Source: Chaunax sp. Z400
Lineage: Eukaryota; Chordata; Actinopteri; Lophiiformes; Chaunacidae
Assembly: GCA_037577475.1 (NCBI GenBank)
Contig: CM075203.1
Location: forward strand, 23,070,397-23,134,396
Reading direction: 5' to 3'
DNA length: 64,000 nt
Shown here: positions 28,701-36,301 of the stretch, in pieces
Numbering within the stretch: position 1 is the first letter of the stretch
Layout of the letters: each line of letters begins with the position of its first letter
Translations under genes and position numbers: made by a program
Notes under the pieces: generated by a model
Told to the model about the DNA's origin: nothing
What the model saw: the letters and a program-made list of their open reading frames with translations, nothing else
Database searches by the model: none

Positions 28701-31700
28701 ATAATAAACACGTGTTGATAGTTTATACTATAATAAAACATGTTGATAGTTTATACTATAATAAACACGTGTTGATAGTTTATACTATAATAAACACGTG
28801 TTGATAGTTTATACTATAATAAACACATGTTTATAGTTTATACTATAATAAACACGTGTTGATAGTTTATACTATAATAAACACATGTTGATAGTTTATA
28901 CTATAATAAACACGTGTTGATAGTTTATACTATAATAAACACGTGTTGATAGTTTATACTATAATAAACACATGTTGATAGTTTATACTATAATAAACAC
29001 ATGTTGATAGTTTATACTATAATAAACACATGTTGATAGTTTATACTATAATAAACACATGTTGATAGTTTATACTATAATAAACACATGTTGATAGTTT
29101 ATACTATAATAAACACATGTTGATAGTTTATACTATAATAAAAACGTGTTGATAGTTTATACTATAATAAACACGTTTTGATAGTTTATACTATAATAAA
29201 CACGTGTTGATAGTTTATACTATAATAAACACGTGTTGATAGTTTATACTATAATAAACACATGGTGATAGTTTATACTATAATAAACACATGTTGATAG
29301 TTTATACTATAATAAACACATGTTGATAGTTTATACTATAATAAACACATGTTGATAGTTTATACTATAATAAACACATGTTGATAGTTTATACTATAAT
29401 AAACACATGTTGATAGTTTATACTATAATAAACACGTGTTGATAGTTTATACTATAATAAACACGTGTTGATAGTTTATACTATAATAAAAACGTGTTGA
29501 TAGTTTATACTATAATAAACACGTTTTGATAGTTTATACTATAATAAACACATGTTGATAGTTTATACTATAATAAACACATGTTGATAGTTTATACTAT
29601 AATAAAAACATGTTGATAGTTTATACTATAATAAACACATGTTGATAGTTTATACTATAATAAACACATGTTGATAGTTTATACTATAATAAACACGTTT
29701 TGATAGTTTATACTATAATAAACACATGTTGATAGTTTATACTATAATAAACACATGTTGATAGTTTATACTATAATAAACACATGTTGATAGTTTATAC
29801 TATAATAAAAACATGTTGATAGTTTATACTATAATAAACACATGTTGATAGTTTATACTATAATAAACACATGTTGATAGTTTATACTATAATAAACACA
29901 TGTTGATAGTTTATACTATAATAAACACATGTTGATAGTTTATACTATAATAAACACATGTTGATAGTTTATACTATAATAAACACATGTTGATAGTTTA
30001 TACTATAATAAACACATGTTGATAGTTTATACTATAATAAACACATGTTGATAGTTTATACTATAATAAACACATGGTGATAGTTTATACTATAATAAAC
30101 ACATGTTGATAGTTTATACTATAATAAACACATGTTGATAGTTTATACTATAATAAACACATGGTGATAGTTTATACTATAATAAACACATGTTGATAGT
30201 TTATATTATAATAAACACATGGTGATAGTTTATACTATAATAAACACATGGTGATAGTTTATATTATAATAAACACATGGTGATAGTTTATACTATAATA
30301 AACACATGTTGATAGTTTATACTATAATAAACACATGTTGATAGTTTATACTATAATAAACACATGTTGATAGTTTATACTATAATAAACACATGTTGAT
30401 AGTTTATACTATAATAAACACATGTTGATAGTTTATATTATAATAAACACATGTTGATAGTTTATACTATAATAAACACGTGTTGATAGTTTATACTATA
30501 ATAAACACGTGTTGATAGTTTATACTATAATAAACACATGTTGATAGTTTATACTATAATAAACACGTGTTGATAGTTTATATTATAATAAACACATGTT
30601 GATAGTTTATACTATAATAAACACATGTTGATAGTTTATACTATAATAAACACATGTTGATAGTTTATACTATAATAAACACATGTTGATAGTTTATACT
30701 ATAATAAACACATGTTGATAGTTTATACTATAATAAACAGGTGTTGATAGTTTATACTATAATAAACACATGTTGATAGTTTATACTATAATAAACACGT
30801 GTTGATAGTTTATACTATAATAAACACATGTTGATAGTTTATACTATAATAAACATATGTTGATAGTTTATACTATAATAAACACGTGTTGATAGTTTAT
30901 ACTATAATAAACACATGTTGATAGTTTATACTATAATAAACACATGTTGATAGTTTATACTATAATAAAAACATGTTGATAGTTTATACTATAATAAACA
31001 CATGTTGATAGTTTATACTATAATAAACACGTGTTGATAGTTTATACTATAATAAACACATGTTGATAGTTTATACTATAATAAACACATGTTGATAGTT
31101 TATACTATAATAAACACATGTTGATAGTTTATACTATAATAAACACATGTTGATAGTTTATACTATAATAAACACATGTTGATAGTTTATACTATAATAA
31201 ACACGTGTTGATAGTTTATACTATAATAAACACATGTTGATAGTTTATACTATAATAAACACGTGTTGATAGTTTATACTATAATAAACACATGTTTATA
31301 GTTTATACTATAATAAACACATGTTTATAGTTTATACTATAATAAACACGTGTTGATAGTTTATACTATAATAAACACATGTTTATAGTTTATACTATAA
31401 TAAACACATGTTTATAGTTTATACTATAATAAAACATGTTGATAGTTTATACTATAATAAACACATGTTGATAGTTTATACTATAATAAACACGTGTTGA
31501 TAGTTTATACTATAATAAAACATGTTGATAGTTTATACTATAATAAACACATGTTGATAGTTTATACTATAATAAAACATGTTGATAGTTTATACTATAA
31601 TAAACACGTGTTGATAGTTTATACTATAATAAACACGTGTTGATAGTTTATACTATAATAAACACATGTTGATAGTTTATACTATAATAAACACATGTTG

Positions 31701-34700
31701 ATAGTTTATACTATAATAAACACATGTTGATAGTTTATACTATAATAAAACATGTTGATAGTTTATACTATAATAAACACGTGTTGATAGTTTATACTAT
31801 AATAAACACGTGTTGATAGTTTATACTATAATAAACACATGTTTATAGTTTATACTATAATAAACACGTGTTGATAGTTTATACTATAATAAACACATGT
31901 TGATAGTTTATACTATAATAAACACGTGTTGATAGTTTATACTATAATAAACACATGGTGATAGTTTATACTATAATAAACACATGTTGATAGTTTATAC
32001 TATAATAAACACATGTTGATAGTTTATACTATAATAAACACATGTTGATAGTTTATACTATAATAAACACATGTTGATAGTTTATACTATAATAAACACA
32101 TGTTGATAGTTTATACTATAATAAACACGTGTTGATAGTTTATACTATAATAAACACGTGTTGATAGTTTATACTATAATAAAAACGTGTTGATAGTTTA
32201 TACTATAATAAACACGTTTTGATAGTTTATACTATAATAAACACATGTTGATAGTTTATACTATAATAAACACATGTTGATAGTTTATACTATAATAAAA
32301 ACATGTTGATAGTTTATACTATAATAAACACATGTTGATAGTTTATACTATAATAAACACATGTTGATAGTTTATACTATAATAAACACGTTTTGATAGT
32401 TTATACTATAATAAACACATGTTGATAGTTTATACTATAATAAACACATGTTGATAGTTTATACTATAATAAACACATGTTGATAGTTTATACTATAATA
32501 AAAACATGTTGATAGTTTATACTATAATAAACACATGTTGATAGTTTATACTATAATAAACACATGTTGATAGTTTATACTATAATAAACACATGTTGAT
32601 AGTTTATACTATAATAAACACATGTTGATAGTTTATACTATAATAAACACATGTTGATAGTTTATACTATAATAAACACATGTTGATAGTTTATACTATA
32701 ATAAAAACATGTTGATAGTTTATACTATAATAAACACATGTTGATAGTTTATACTATAATAAACACATGTTGATAGTTTATACTATAATAAACACATGTT
32801 GATAGTTTATACTATAATAAACACATGTTGATAGTTTATACTATAATAAACACATGTTGATAGTTTATACTATAATAAACACATGTTGATAGTTTATACT
32901 ATAATAAACACATGTTGATAGTTTATACTATAATAAACACGTGTTGATAGTTTATACTATAATAAACACATGTTGATAGTTTATACTATAATAAACACAT
33001 GTTGATAGTTTATACTATAATAAAAACATGTTGATAGTTTATACTATAATAAACACATGTTGATAGTTTATACTATAATAAACACATGTTGATAGTTTAT
33101 ACTATAATAAACACATGTTGATAGTTTATACTATCAACATGAAGCACATCAAAAATCAACAGTGCCTAAAGCACATTTGGCAATGCTGGATGCTAACTGT
33201 TAAAACAAAAGAAAACTTTCACAAACAAAGCGTGATTTATTTCCCAGTAATAATGGGTGAAAGGTGCAGCATTCTTTGACTGACGGCCTCCTCACCTCCC
33301 TAAAATGGAATTAGGACCACAGTTTATTTGCAACCACAAACTACATGATGTGTTCCTGCTTCATGTCACTGTTGACTGCAGCACACTATGATAAGCTATA
33401 TTTATTGTCCCCTTGGGAAATTTCTTTCTCTGCATTTGACCCATCCCTGAGGAGCAGTGGGCTGAACTGGGGTTCAGTATCTTGTGATCAGAGGGAACCG
33501 TTCCACCTGTCCCAGTTCTGGAAGGCACAGCCCTGACATCATCAGCAGAGGGAACCGTTCCACCGGTCCCAGGTCTGGAAGGCACAGCCCTGACATCATC
33601 AGCAGAGGGAACCGTTCCACCCGTCCCAGGTCTGGAAGGCACAGCCCTGACATCATCCGCAGAGGGAACCGTTCCACCCGTTCCAGGTCTGGAAGGCACA
33701 GCCCTGACATCATCCGCAGAGGGAACCGTTCCACCTGTCCCAGGTCTGGAAGGCACAGCCCTGACATCATCAACATAGGGAACCATTTCACCTGTCCCAG
33801 GTCTGGAAGGCACAGCCCTGACATCATCAGCAGAGGGAACCGTTCCACCCGTCCCAGGTCTGGAAGGCACAGCCCTGACACCATCAGCAGAGGGAACCGT
33901 TCCACCTGTCCCAGTTCTGGAAGGAACAGCCCTGACATCATCAGCAGAGGGAACCGTTCCACCTGTCCCAGTTCTGGAAGGAACAGCCCTGACATCATCA
34001 GCAGAGGGAACCGTTCCACCTGTCCCAGGTCTGGAAGGAACAGCCCTGACATCATCAGCAGAGGGAACCGTTCCACCTGTCCCAGTTCTGGAAGGAACAG
34101 CCCTGACATCATCAGCAGAGGGAACCGTTCCACCTGTCCCAGGTCTGGAAGGCACAGCCCTGACATCATCAGCAGAGGGAACCGTTCCACCTGTCCCAGG
34201 TCTGGAGGGCACAGCCCTGACATCATCAGCAGAGGGAACCGTCTGTCTCCCTGTCTCCAGTCCCAAGATGTCCAATGACTGTATCACCTCTGCTAACATG
34301 TTGCCATGTTGGGCCGTGAGAGGAGAGGAAGAGGGAGTGAGACAGTGAGACCTGAACACTGGTGAGAGAAGCTATCCATGGCCAGATTATCACACCTGAA
34401 TGTAGCGTAGTGAGGATTCATTCATATTTTAGACAAGGACTGGCTGACATTTAACCCACACTGAACCAATTCATTTGAGTCAGCTGTCACTTAAGCCGTG
34501 TTTCCACTATGTGGTACTGGCTCTACTGGACTTGACTCAGCTCTGGTATCAGGTTATTTTCTGGAGGATCTTCGACGCATCACACACCACTCGTTTATCA
34601 CTAATGGTCCTCTCATCAGCTACCAAAGAGCGAAACGTCTGAAATACGTCATTTACCCACGGTGTGGTTTCTCAAGTTGCCATTTTCCGAAATCATGTCC

Positions 34701-36278
34701 ACTGACAAAAAATTATAGGAGCTTGGTGGTGTTTTCATGTCACCTATTGGTACCTGCTAAGCTTTTTTGAAACTTCAACAGAGGTGATACCAGAAATGTA
34801 GGTACCAGGTACTTTTACGTAGTGGAAACGTGACATGAATACACGTGATACAAGCAGTGCCTTAGATGAGAAAGATCACTTTTACAACACAGAGGCACCT
34901 GAGGGGGTTTGAGGAATATCTTGCAGGTTTTTTCTAACTTTCTACCAAGACGTCAGAATGCAGAGGCAGACCCAAAGCCCCATTTTCACATTTGACAACC
35001 GTGCATGTATCATCAGGGATCCCCTGTACTGAATCCTTGCCTTTCCTGATGTGTTTCAAAACACTAGTTATTGATGACAAGTAACAATAATTACAGTGAT
35101 TACCTCCAGATCGATCATGTCCCTGGGAAAAGGAACCTCTGGATTTTCACCAGTGTCCACAGTCGGGATGTTAGCTTTCTTGATCTCCTTCTCCACAAAC
35201 CCTGTTCAGCAGAGATAATCACTGATTCAATCCCAGCCAGTGTGAGTGTAAATGTTCCCAGATGAGATGGAGGAAAGTTAATGTGACAGAGAGGGCTGAG
35301 ACACTGAAGCTGGACGGAATCAGAGGTAGGAACTGTTCCTTATCTGAGTTCCTCTCATGACTTACTTAGCTTCCTGTCCATCTCCTCACATCTCCTCACT
35401 TCATTCACAAACTTGCGCTGGAACACGTTTACATCTGGATTCAGCTGTGGATGGATATAAGAGGGGAAAAAAATATTTTGGTTAGAACTCAAAGTGACTA
35501 AAATGTGTAGGAGCCATGAATGAATCTAATAATGATATTATATGGTTTTGGTGTTTGTGTTCGTTATTTATAATTCTGGTCCCACTGGATCACAGAGGTG
35601 TTGGGGGTGCAAGTGCACCAGTGCCACTGGTGTGTGAGCACTCCAGCTGGGCAGAGAGTGTCAATACGATAGTGAACTGTAGGTGACTTTGTAACCGCTG
35701 TTCTCTGAGTGAAGAGGAGGCTATCCCAACAGATCAAGGTTGCTCAGCACGCTGTTGTGTCTTACAGAATTATCCACATTATGTATCAGATGATGATAAA
35801 TCCCTGTGGAATCTGCAGCTGGGTGGAGAGGCAGTCTCTTCACTCAGAGAACAAGAGTTACAATGTGACCTACAGTTTTAAGACAAGGCATCTTTGCAGC
35901 AGGGAAATATTTGTTTTTTGAATCTCAGTGAATCTGTTTGACAGCACATCAGACAAGGTAAACCAAACCCTCTCTCAGTCTCTCAGGAACTTTTAGTTTC
36001 TTGACGTTGCTACAGTACAACATGTGTGTGACGTCACAGGAAATGAATCAGATCACATGTCCTCTCTGGCCCCTTACCTATTTCCACTGACTTTAAATCA
36101 ATCTGAGATCATTTCAGTGTTCCACCAAGAAATGGCATTGAGTGAGAACGTTCATACTCACATCTCTAAACTGGACCATGCCCAGTTCTCCCAGCTCGCT
36201 GACGCAACAGTAGGCTGCCTCTGACTGCAGAAAGAGCTGAGCCAGGGTCATCTCCTCGCTCCTGAACAGTTCCCCCAT
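2343..36278 (-). CDS. atp6v0a1: V-type proton ATPase 116 kDa subunit a1, 18 coding exons, C-terminus outside window
   Basis: Subunit a of the V-ATPase Vo sector couples V1-driven rotation to proton flow and anchors the stator; a1 is the isoform of neuronal and synaptic-vesicle membranes. Eighteen exons (2139 nt) join in frame with GT/AG junctions to give 713 residues. The start gives MGELFRSEEMTLAQLFLQSE, the a1 N-terminus. Residues 1 to about 390 form the cytosolic domain; membrane helices begin in exon 11 (FPFLFAVMFGDMGHG) and continue in exons 12, 14, 15 and 16. Family length is about 830-840, so some 128 residues are missing, including the YLRLWALSLAHAQ helix with the essential arginine. 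I searched 1-2342 on the minus strand and did not see them, so they should lie left of the window. Whether this is teleost copy a1a or a1b is not decided. Divergent neighbour: cavin1. Introns carry large minisatellites. Confidence 0.97.
2361..4149 (-). other. atp6v0a1 intron 17
   Basis: About 1.8 kb of intron with a short minisatellite at 3404-3472. No conserved coding signal seen. Confidence 0.75.
3404..3472. repeat. 16-bp minisatellite, about 4 copies
   Basis: Near-identical units with the core CCCCACCCATCTGT repeat every 16 bp; they differ by GA or AA at the unit start. Confidence 0.9.
4150..4257 (-). CDS. atp6v0a1: atp6v0a1 coding exon 17
   Basis: Residues 672-707: GTQKFGGVRVGNGPTEDEAG, then HDQLSQHSEEGDE, the acidic cytosolic loop typical of a1. 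Acceptor CAACAG|GGC, donor GAG|GTGAGT. Confidence 0.96.
4258..5832 (-). other. atp6v0a1 intron 16
   Basis: About 1.6 kb of AT-rich intron. Nothing recognisable found. Confidence 0.75.
5833..5940 (-). CDS. atp6v0a1: atp6v0a1 coding exon 16
   Basis: Residues 636-671: the membrane helix VLLVLIALACVPCMLIVK, then the basic cytosolic stretch VLRRQHLWKKHL. Acceptor TGTAG|ATG, donor CTG|GTATGT. Confidence 0.95.
5941..8422 (-). other. atp6v0a1 intron 15
   Basis: About 2.5 kb of intron. A stretch at about 6940-7060 (CCCCATTCATTCCTATGAAA) looks like a teleost dispersed repeat but I cannot name it. No coding signal seen. Confidence 0.7.
8423..8639 (-). CDS. atp6v0a1: atp6v0a1 coding exon 15
   Basis: Finishes Leu563 and encodes residues 564-635: the helix FIPEVVFMSSLFGYLVLLVF, then YKWTAYDAY, APSLLIHFINMCLF and LYRGQ. 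Acceptor CTGCAG|GTA, donor CAG|GTGCTC. Confidence 0.97.
9211..9329 (-). CDS. atp6v0a1: atp6v0a1 coding exon 14
   Basis: Residues 524-562 and two bases of Leu563: IWNVATNKLTFLNSFKMKMS, then the helix VILGVIHMLFGVSLSLFNHL. Acceptor GTGCAG|ATC, donor CT|GTAAGT. Confidence 0.97.
9773..9863 (-). CDS. atp6v0a1: atp6v0a1 coding exon 13
   Basis: Finishes Ser493 and encodes residues 494-523 (SGTLDGNAVLQLDPAVPGVF, then GPYPLGIDP), the luminal loop. Acceptor TGTAG|GTC, donor CCG|GTAACA. A 2.7 kb minisatellite begins about 25 bp upstream of this acceptor, so the branch point must lie at its edge or inside it. Confidence 0.95.
9888..12592. repeat. 25-bp AT-rich minisatellite, about 108 copies
   Basis: Units with the core AGGTATCATATAGTATAG followed by AATATAA repeat every 25 bp for 2.7 kb inside atp6v0a1 intron 12. 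Variants at two positions (AGTATAG, AATATAG, AGTACAG, AATAGAG) are interspersed. AGAGAA variants cluster towards 11.7-12.4 kb, suggesting local expansion. A few longer units carry small insertions (about 11300, 11780 and 11830). Confidence 0.98.
12957..12986. repeat. (GAT)n microsatellite
   Basis: About nine to ten uninterrupted TGA/GAT triplets. Confidence 0.95.
13090..13430 (+). pseudogene. Tc1/mariner-like transposase remnant
   Basis: Broken plus-strand translation gives HHCGDRYPAAYIQEVDRFG, then a VMMW-like stretch, and further on LGPHVIPRIQQSGITFMHDN. This matches the order of Tc1 transposase blocks (RYHPxCIQEVDRFGG, VMVWGGI, LRPHVIPF, HDNARPH). Both the frame and the second catalytic Asp region are disrupted, so it is a dead fragment within an intron. 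No terminal inverted repeats were seen. Confidence 0.65.
13680..13762. repeat. (AT)n microsatellite
   Basis: About 80 bp of alternating AT with two AAAT interruptions near the start. Confidence 0.97.
13814..14052 (+). repeat. Teleost dispersed repeat (LINE/SINE-type tail)
   Basis: Contains a series I recognise as common in fish genomes: CACTTATCCTGTATAGGGTC, a GAGAGGCGGGG block, CATTCACACTCACATTCACA and GTGGGAGGAAGCTGGAGAAC. The parent family is not certain. Slightly degraded; intronic. Confidence 0.6.
14474..14637 (-). CDS. atp6v0a1: atp6v0a1 coding exon 12
   Basis: Residues 439-492: MFNMIFAGRYIILLMGVFSI and YTGIIYNDCFSKSLNMFGSG, a membrane helix with the conserved YNDCFSKS loop. It ends GANW plus two bases of Ser493. 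Acceptor TGTAG|ATG, donor TC|GTAAGT. Confidence 0.96.
14638..16324 (-). other. atp6v0a1 intron 11
   Basis: About 1.7 kb of intron whose central part is a sense-plus LINE fragment (15215-15835). The rest shows nothing recognisable. Confidence 0.75.
15215..15835 (+). pseudogene. Non-LTR retrotransposon fragment (C-terminal ORF and 3' UTR)
   Basis: Translation gives FKYLSSLIDNKLKFNTNKEM, KKGQQRLFCLRKLSKLQVDK, then a stop and frameshift at 15430-15435, continuing as SVKAKSALSKIVKVS, DLYNRQVVRQAQSILSVNTH and PLHSE. This is the region after the reverse-transcriptase domain of fish LINEs. The 3' end reads TGCTGCAAAGCCAATTGCCC, TCTGGGGACAGT, a LINE tail. 5'-truncated and inactive; inserted opposite to atp6v0a1. 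Confidence 0.8.
16325..16464 (-). CDS. atp6v0a1: atp6v0a1 coding exon 11 (first membrane helices)
   Basis: Finishes Ala392 and encodes residues 393-438. PYTIITFPFLFAVMFGDMGH begins the first membrane helix, followed by LLMTCAALYLVI and the loop RESRLLAQKSDNE. Acceptor TTACAG|CTC, donor GAG|GTACAG. Confidence 0.96.
16465..17531 (-). other. atp6v0a1 intron 10
   Basis: About 1.07 kb; the half next to the exon 10 donor is a 12-bp AT-rich minisatellite. The rest shows nothing recognisable. Confidence 0.75.
16995..17524. repeat. 12-bp degenerate AT-rich minisatellite
   Basis: Units of the type GATTAATAACAT / GATCAATAATAT repeat every 12 bp for about 530 bp, with larger duplicated blocks (17125-17200 and 17240-17340 share long stretches). 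It lies within 10 bp of the exon 10 splice donor. Confidence 0.93.
17532..17682 (-). CDS. atp6v0a1: atp6v0a1 coding exon 10
   Basis: Residues 342-391 (ERSGSTVPSILNRMQTKQTP...IGSYREINP) and the first base of Ala392. Acceptor GACAG|GAG. The donor CAG|GTCCTC is poor, and a minisatellite starts a few bases into the intron. Confidence 0.96.
17683..18177 (-). other. atp6v0a1 intron 9
   Basis: About 500 bp, with a LINE-tail-like piece at 17895-17935 and otherwise nothing recognisable. Confidence 0.7.
17895..17935 (-). repeat. LINE 3'-tail-like fragment
   Basis: Minus-strand GAATTCCCCCTGTGGGATGA then ATAAAGTATCTAAAG resembles the 3' ends of fish non-LTR elements. Confidence 0.5.
18178..18390 (-). 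CDS. atp6v0a1: atp6v0a1 coding exon 9
   Basis: Residues 271-341, with VRKMKAIYHTLNLCNIDVTQ and CLIAEVWCPVSDLDSIQFAL, the most conserved part of the cytosolic domain. Acceptor TGTAG|GTG, donor ACG|GTGAGC. Confidence 0.97.
18391..19925 (-). other. atp6v0a1 intron 8
   Basis: About 1.5 kb, containing a dispersed repeat at 18868-19320 (listed). Nothing else recognised. Confidence 0.7.
18868..19320 (+). repeat. Teleost dispersed repeat, same family as the flank of the 24-bp array
   Basis: TGTTGGCAGGATTACACAAA, then CAGATTTTCATGAATCAGTG, AGAATGGTTGGACATATGAC, and later TTTGGAGAGGATCTGG. This order is typical of an abundant fish repeat whose class I cannot assign. A second, shorter copy begins at about 59085. 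Confidence 0.6.
19926..20019 (-). CDS. atp6v0a1: atp6v0a1 coding exon 8
   Basis: Finishes Gly239 and encodes residues 240-270 (FRASLYPCPETPQERKEMLA...DDLQM). Acceptor TCTAG|GTT, donor ATG|GTATGT. Confidence 0.96.
20020..21294 (-). other. atp6v0a1 intron 7
   Basis: About 1.3 kb with a short 35-bp tandem repeat (20776-20905). Nothing else recognised. Confidence 0.7.
20776..20905. repeat. About 35-bp tandem repeat, 3.7 copies
   Basis: CTATGCTAGGCTAACACTG recurs at 20779, 20812, 20847 and 20882, separated by TTGTTGTATTGGTG. Confidence 0.88.
21295..21377 (-). CDS. atp6v0a1: atp6v0a1 coding exon 7
   Basis: Residues 212-238 (GDQVHKSVFIIFFQGDQLKN...) and two bases of Gly239. Acceptor CAACAG|GGA, donor GG|GTGGGT. 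Confidence 0.96.
21567..21693 (-). CDS. atp6v0a1: atp6v0a1 coding exon 6
   Basis: Finishes Gly169 and encodes residues 170-211 (FVAGVISRERIPTFERMLWR...). The motif IPTFERMLWRVCRGNVF is strongly conserved in subunit a. Acceptor GTGCAG|GTT; donor ACG|GTCAGC is non-consensus at +3 to +5. Confidence 0.96.
21694..22576 (-). other. atp6v0a1 intron 5
   Basis: About 880 bp. A probable dispersed repeat lies at 22237-22340; nothing else recognised. Confidence 0.7.
22237..22340. repeat. Probable teleost dispersed repeat
   Basis: TTTTTGCAGGGACAGTACAC, a CCAGAGTTAGC block and CTGTAGTCCCTGGGCAGGT resemble an interspersed fish repeat seen in many loci. Family unknown. Confidence 0.4.
22577..22659 (-). CDS. 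atp6v0a1: atp6v0a1 coding exon 5
   Basis: Residues 142-168 (MEDPNLLEESSALMEGSEGG...PLRL) and two bases of Gly169. Acceptor CAACAG|ATG, donor GG|GTAAAG. This is the variable, glycine-rich loop of the family and is locally GC-rich. Confidence 0.96.
22740..22868 (-). CDS. atp6v0a1: atp6v0a1 coding exon 4
   Basis: Residues 99-141 (ATFEKLENELKEINTNQEAL...TQQFFDE), a heptad-rich stretch of the cytosolic stalk. Acceptor GACAG|GCC. The donor GAG|GTCTAC is weak. The next intron is only 80 bp. Confidence 0.96.
22869..23454 (-). other. atp6v0a1 intron 3, exon 4 side
   Basis: About 590 bp of unique-looking intron between exon 4 and the 29-bp array. Nothing recognised. Confidence 0.7.
23455..33134. repeat. 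29-bp minisatellite, about 333 copies (9.7 kb)
   Basis: Each unit has the core TGATAGTTTATACTAT followed by AATAAACACATGT; repeats follow every 29 bp. Main variants are CACGTG for CACATG, ATGGTG for ATGTTG, TATTAT for TACTAT, TATCATGA, and a 28-bp unit lacking one C. ATAGTTTATACTAT is a 5-bp stem with a 4-base loop. Higher-order copies exist (551-bp and 2983-bp offsets). It fills most of atp6v0a1 intron 3 and has no coding potential. Confidence 0.98.
33395..33475 (-). repeat. LINE 3'-tail-like fragment
   Basis: On the minus strand, CTCAGGGATGGGTCAAATGC, then AAATTTCCCAAGGGGACAAT and AAATATAGCTTATCATAG resemble a common fish retroelement 3' end. It abuts the 57-bp array. Confidence 0.55.
33490..34246. 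repeat. 57-bp minisatellite, 13 copies
   Basis: AGAGGGAACCGTTCCACC starts each unit (33490, 33546, 33604 ... 34231), followed by TCTGGAAGGCACAGCCCTGA and CATCATC. The unit is 19 codons long, so several frames stay open: a 332-codon frame on minus and a 264-codon frame on plus. The sixth unit is divergent (ACATAGGGAACCATTTC). GC-rich against an AT-rich surround. Lies in atp6v0a1 intron 3, so I regard the frames as non-coding. Confidence 0.97.
34495..34834. mobile_element. MITE-like element with imperfect terminal inverted repeats
   Basis: The left end CCGTGTTTCCACTATGTGGT pairs imperfectly with the reverse complement of the right end, CACGTTTCCACTACGTAAAA followed by GTACC. Length about 340 bp, with no transposase. 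A TTAA lies beside the left end, but no clear target duplication is visible. Similar 'TTTCCACT' ends are common in teleost DNA-transposon derivatives. Confidence 0.55.
34835..35103 (-). other. atp6v0a1 intron 3, exon 3 side
   Basis: Short intron remainder. Nothing recognised. Confidence 0.6.
35104..35201 (-). CDS. atp6v0a1: atp6v0a1 coding exon 3
   Basis: Completes Arg66 and encodes residues 67-98, including TGENPEVPFPRDMIDLE. Acceptor GAACAG|GG, donor GAG|GTAATC. The intron that follows is the largest seen (12.2 kb) because of two minisatellites. Confidence 0.96.
35366..35444 (-). CDS. atp6v0a1: atp6v0a1 coding exon 2
   Basis: Residues 40-65 (LNPDVNVFQRKFVNEVRRCE...) plus the first base of Arg66. 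Acceptor CCACAG|CTG, donor CTAA|GTAAGT. Confidence 0.96.
35675..35877. mobile_element. 203-bp MITE with 42-bp terminal inverted repeats
   Basis: The left end (35675-35716, AACTGTAGGTGACTTTGTAA ... TTCTCTGAGTGAAGAG) and the reverse complement of the right end (35836-35877, AACTGTAGGTCACATTGTAA ... TTCTCTGAGTGAAGAG) match at all but about five positions. No transposase. Inserted in atp6v0a1 intron 1. Superfamily not assigned; no obvious target duplication. Confidence 0.8.
36162..36278 (-). CDS. atp6v0a1: atp6v0a1 coding exon 1
   Basis: Residues 1-39, from the initiator ATG (36276-36278, followed by G) to VQFRD. The donor is GAT|GTGAGT. A plausible acceptor with a T-rich tract (TTTTAAG) lies just upstream at about 36302, so the exon probably carries a short 5' UTR, with further 5' UTR in an upstream non-coding exon. 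Residue 34 is Met where human a1 has Lys. Confidence 0.96.
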
Positions 36279-36301
36279 GATGTGAACCCCACTCCAACTC
36301 A

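Noticed and set aside
23455..33134. CRISPR-like array
   Set aside because: There are no unique spacers between repeats, the units are head-to-tail, and the DNA is vertebrate.
33361..34359. 332-codon proline-rich frame as a gene
   Set aside because: It is 13 copies of a 57-bp tandem unit inside an intron; the complementary strand is equally open.
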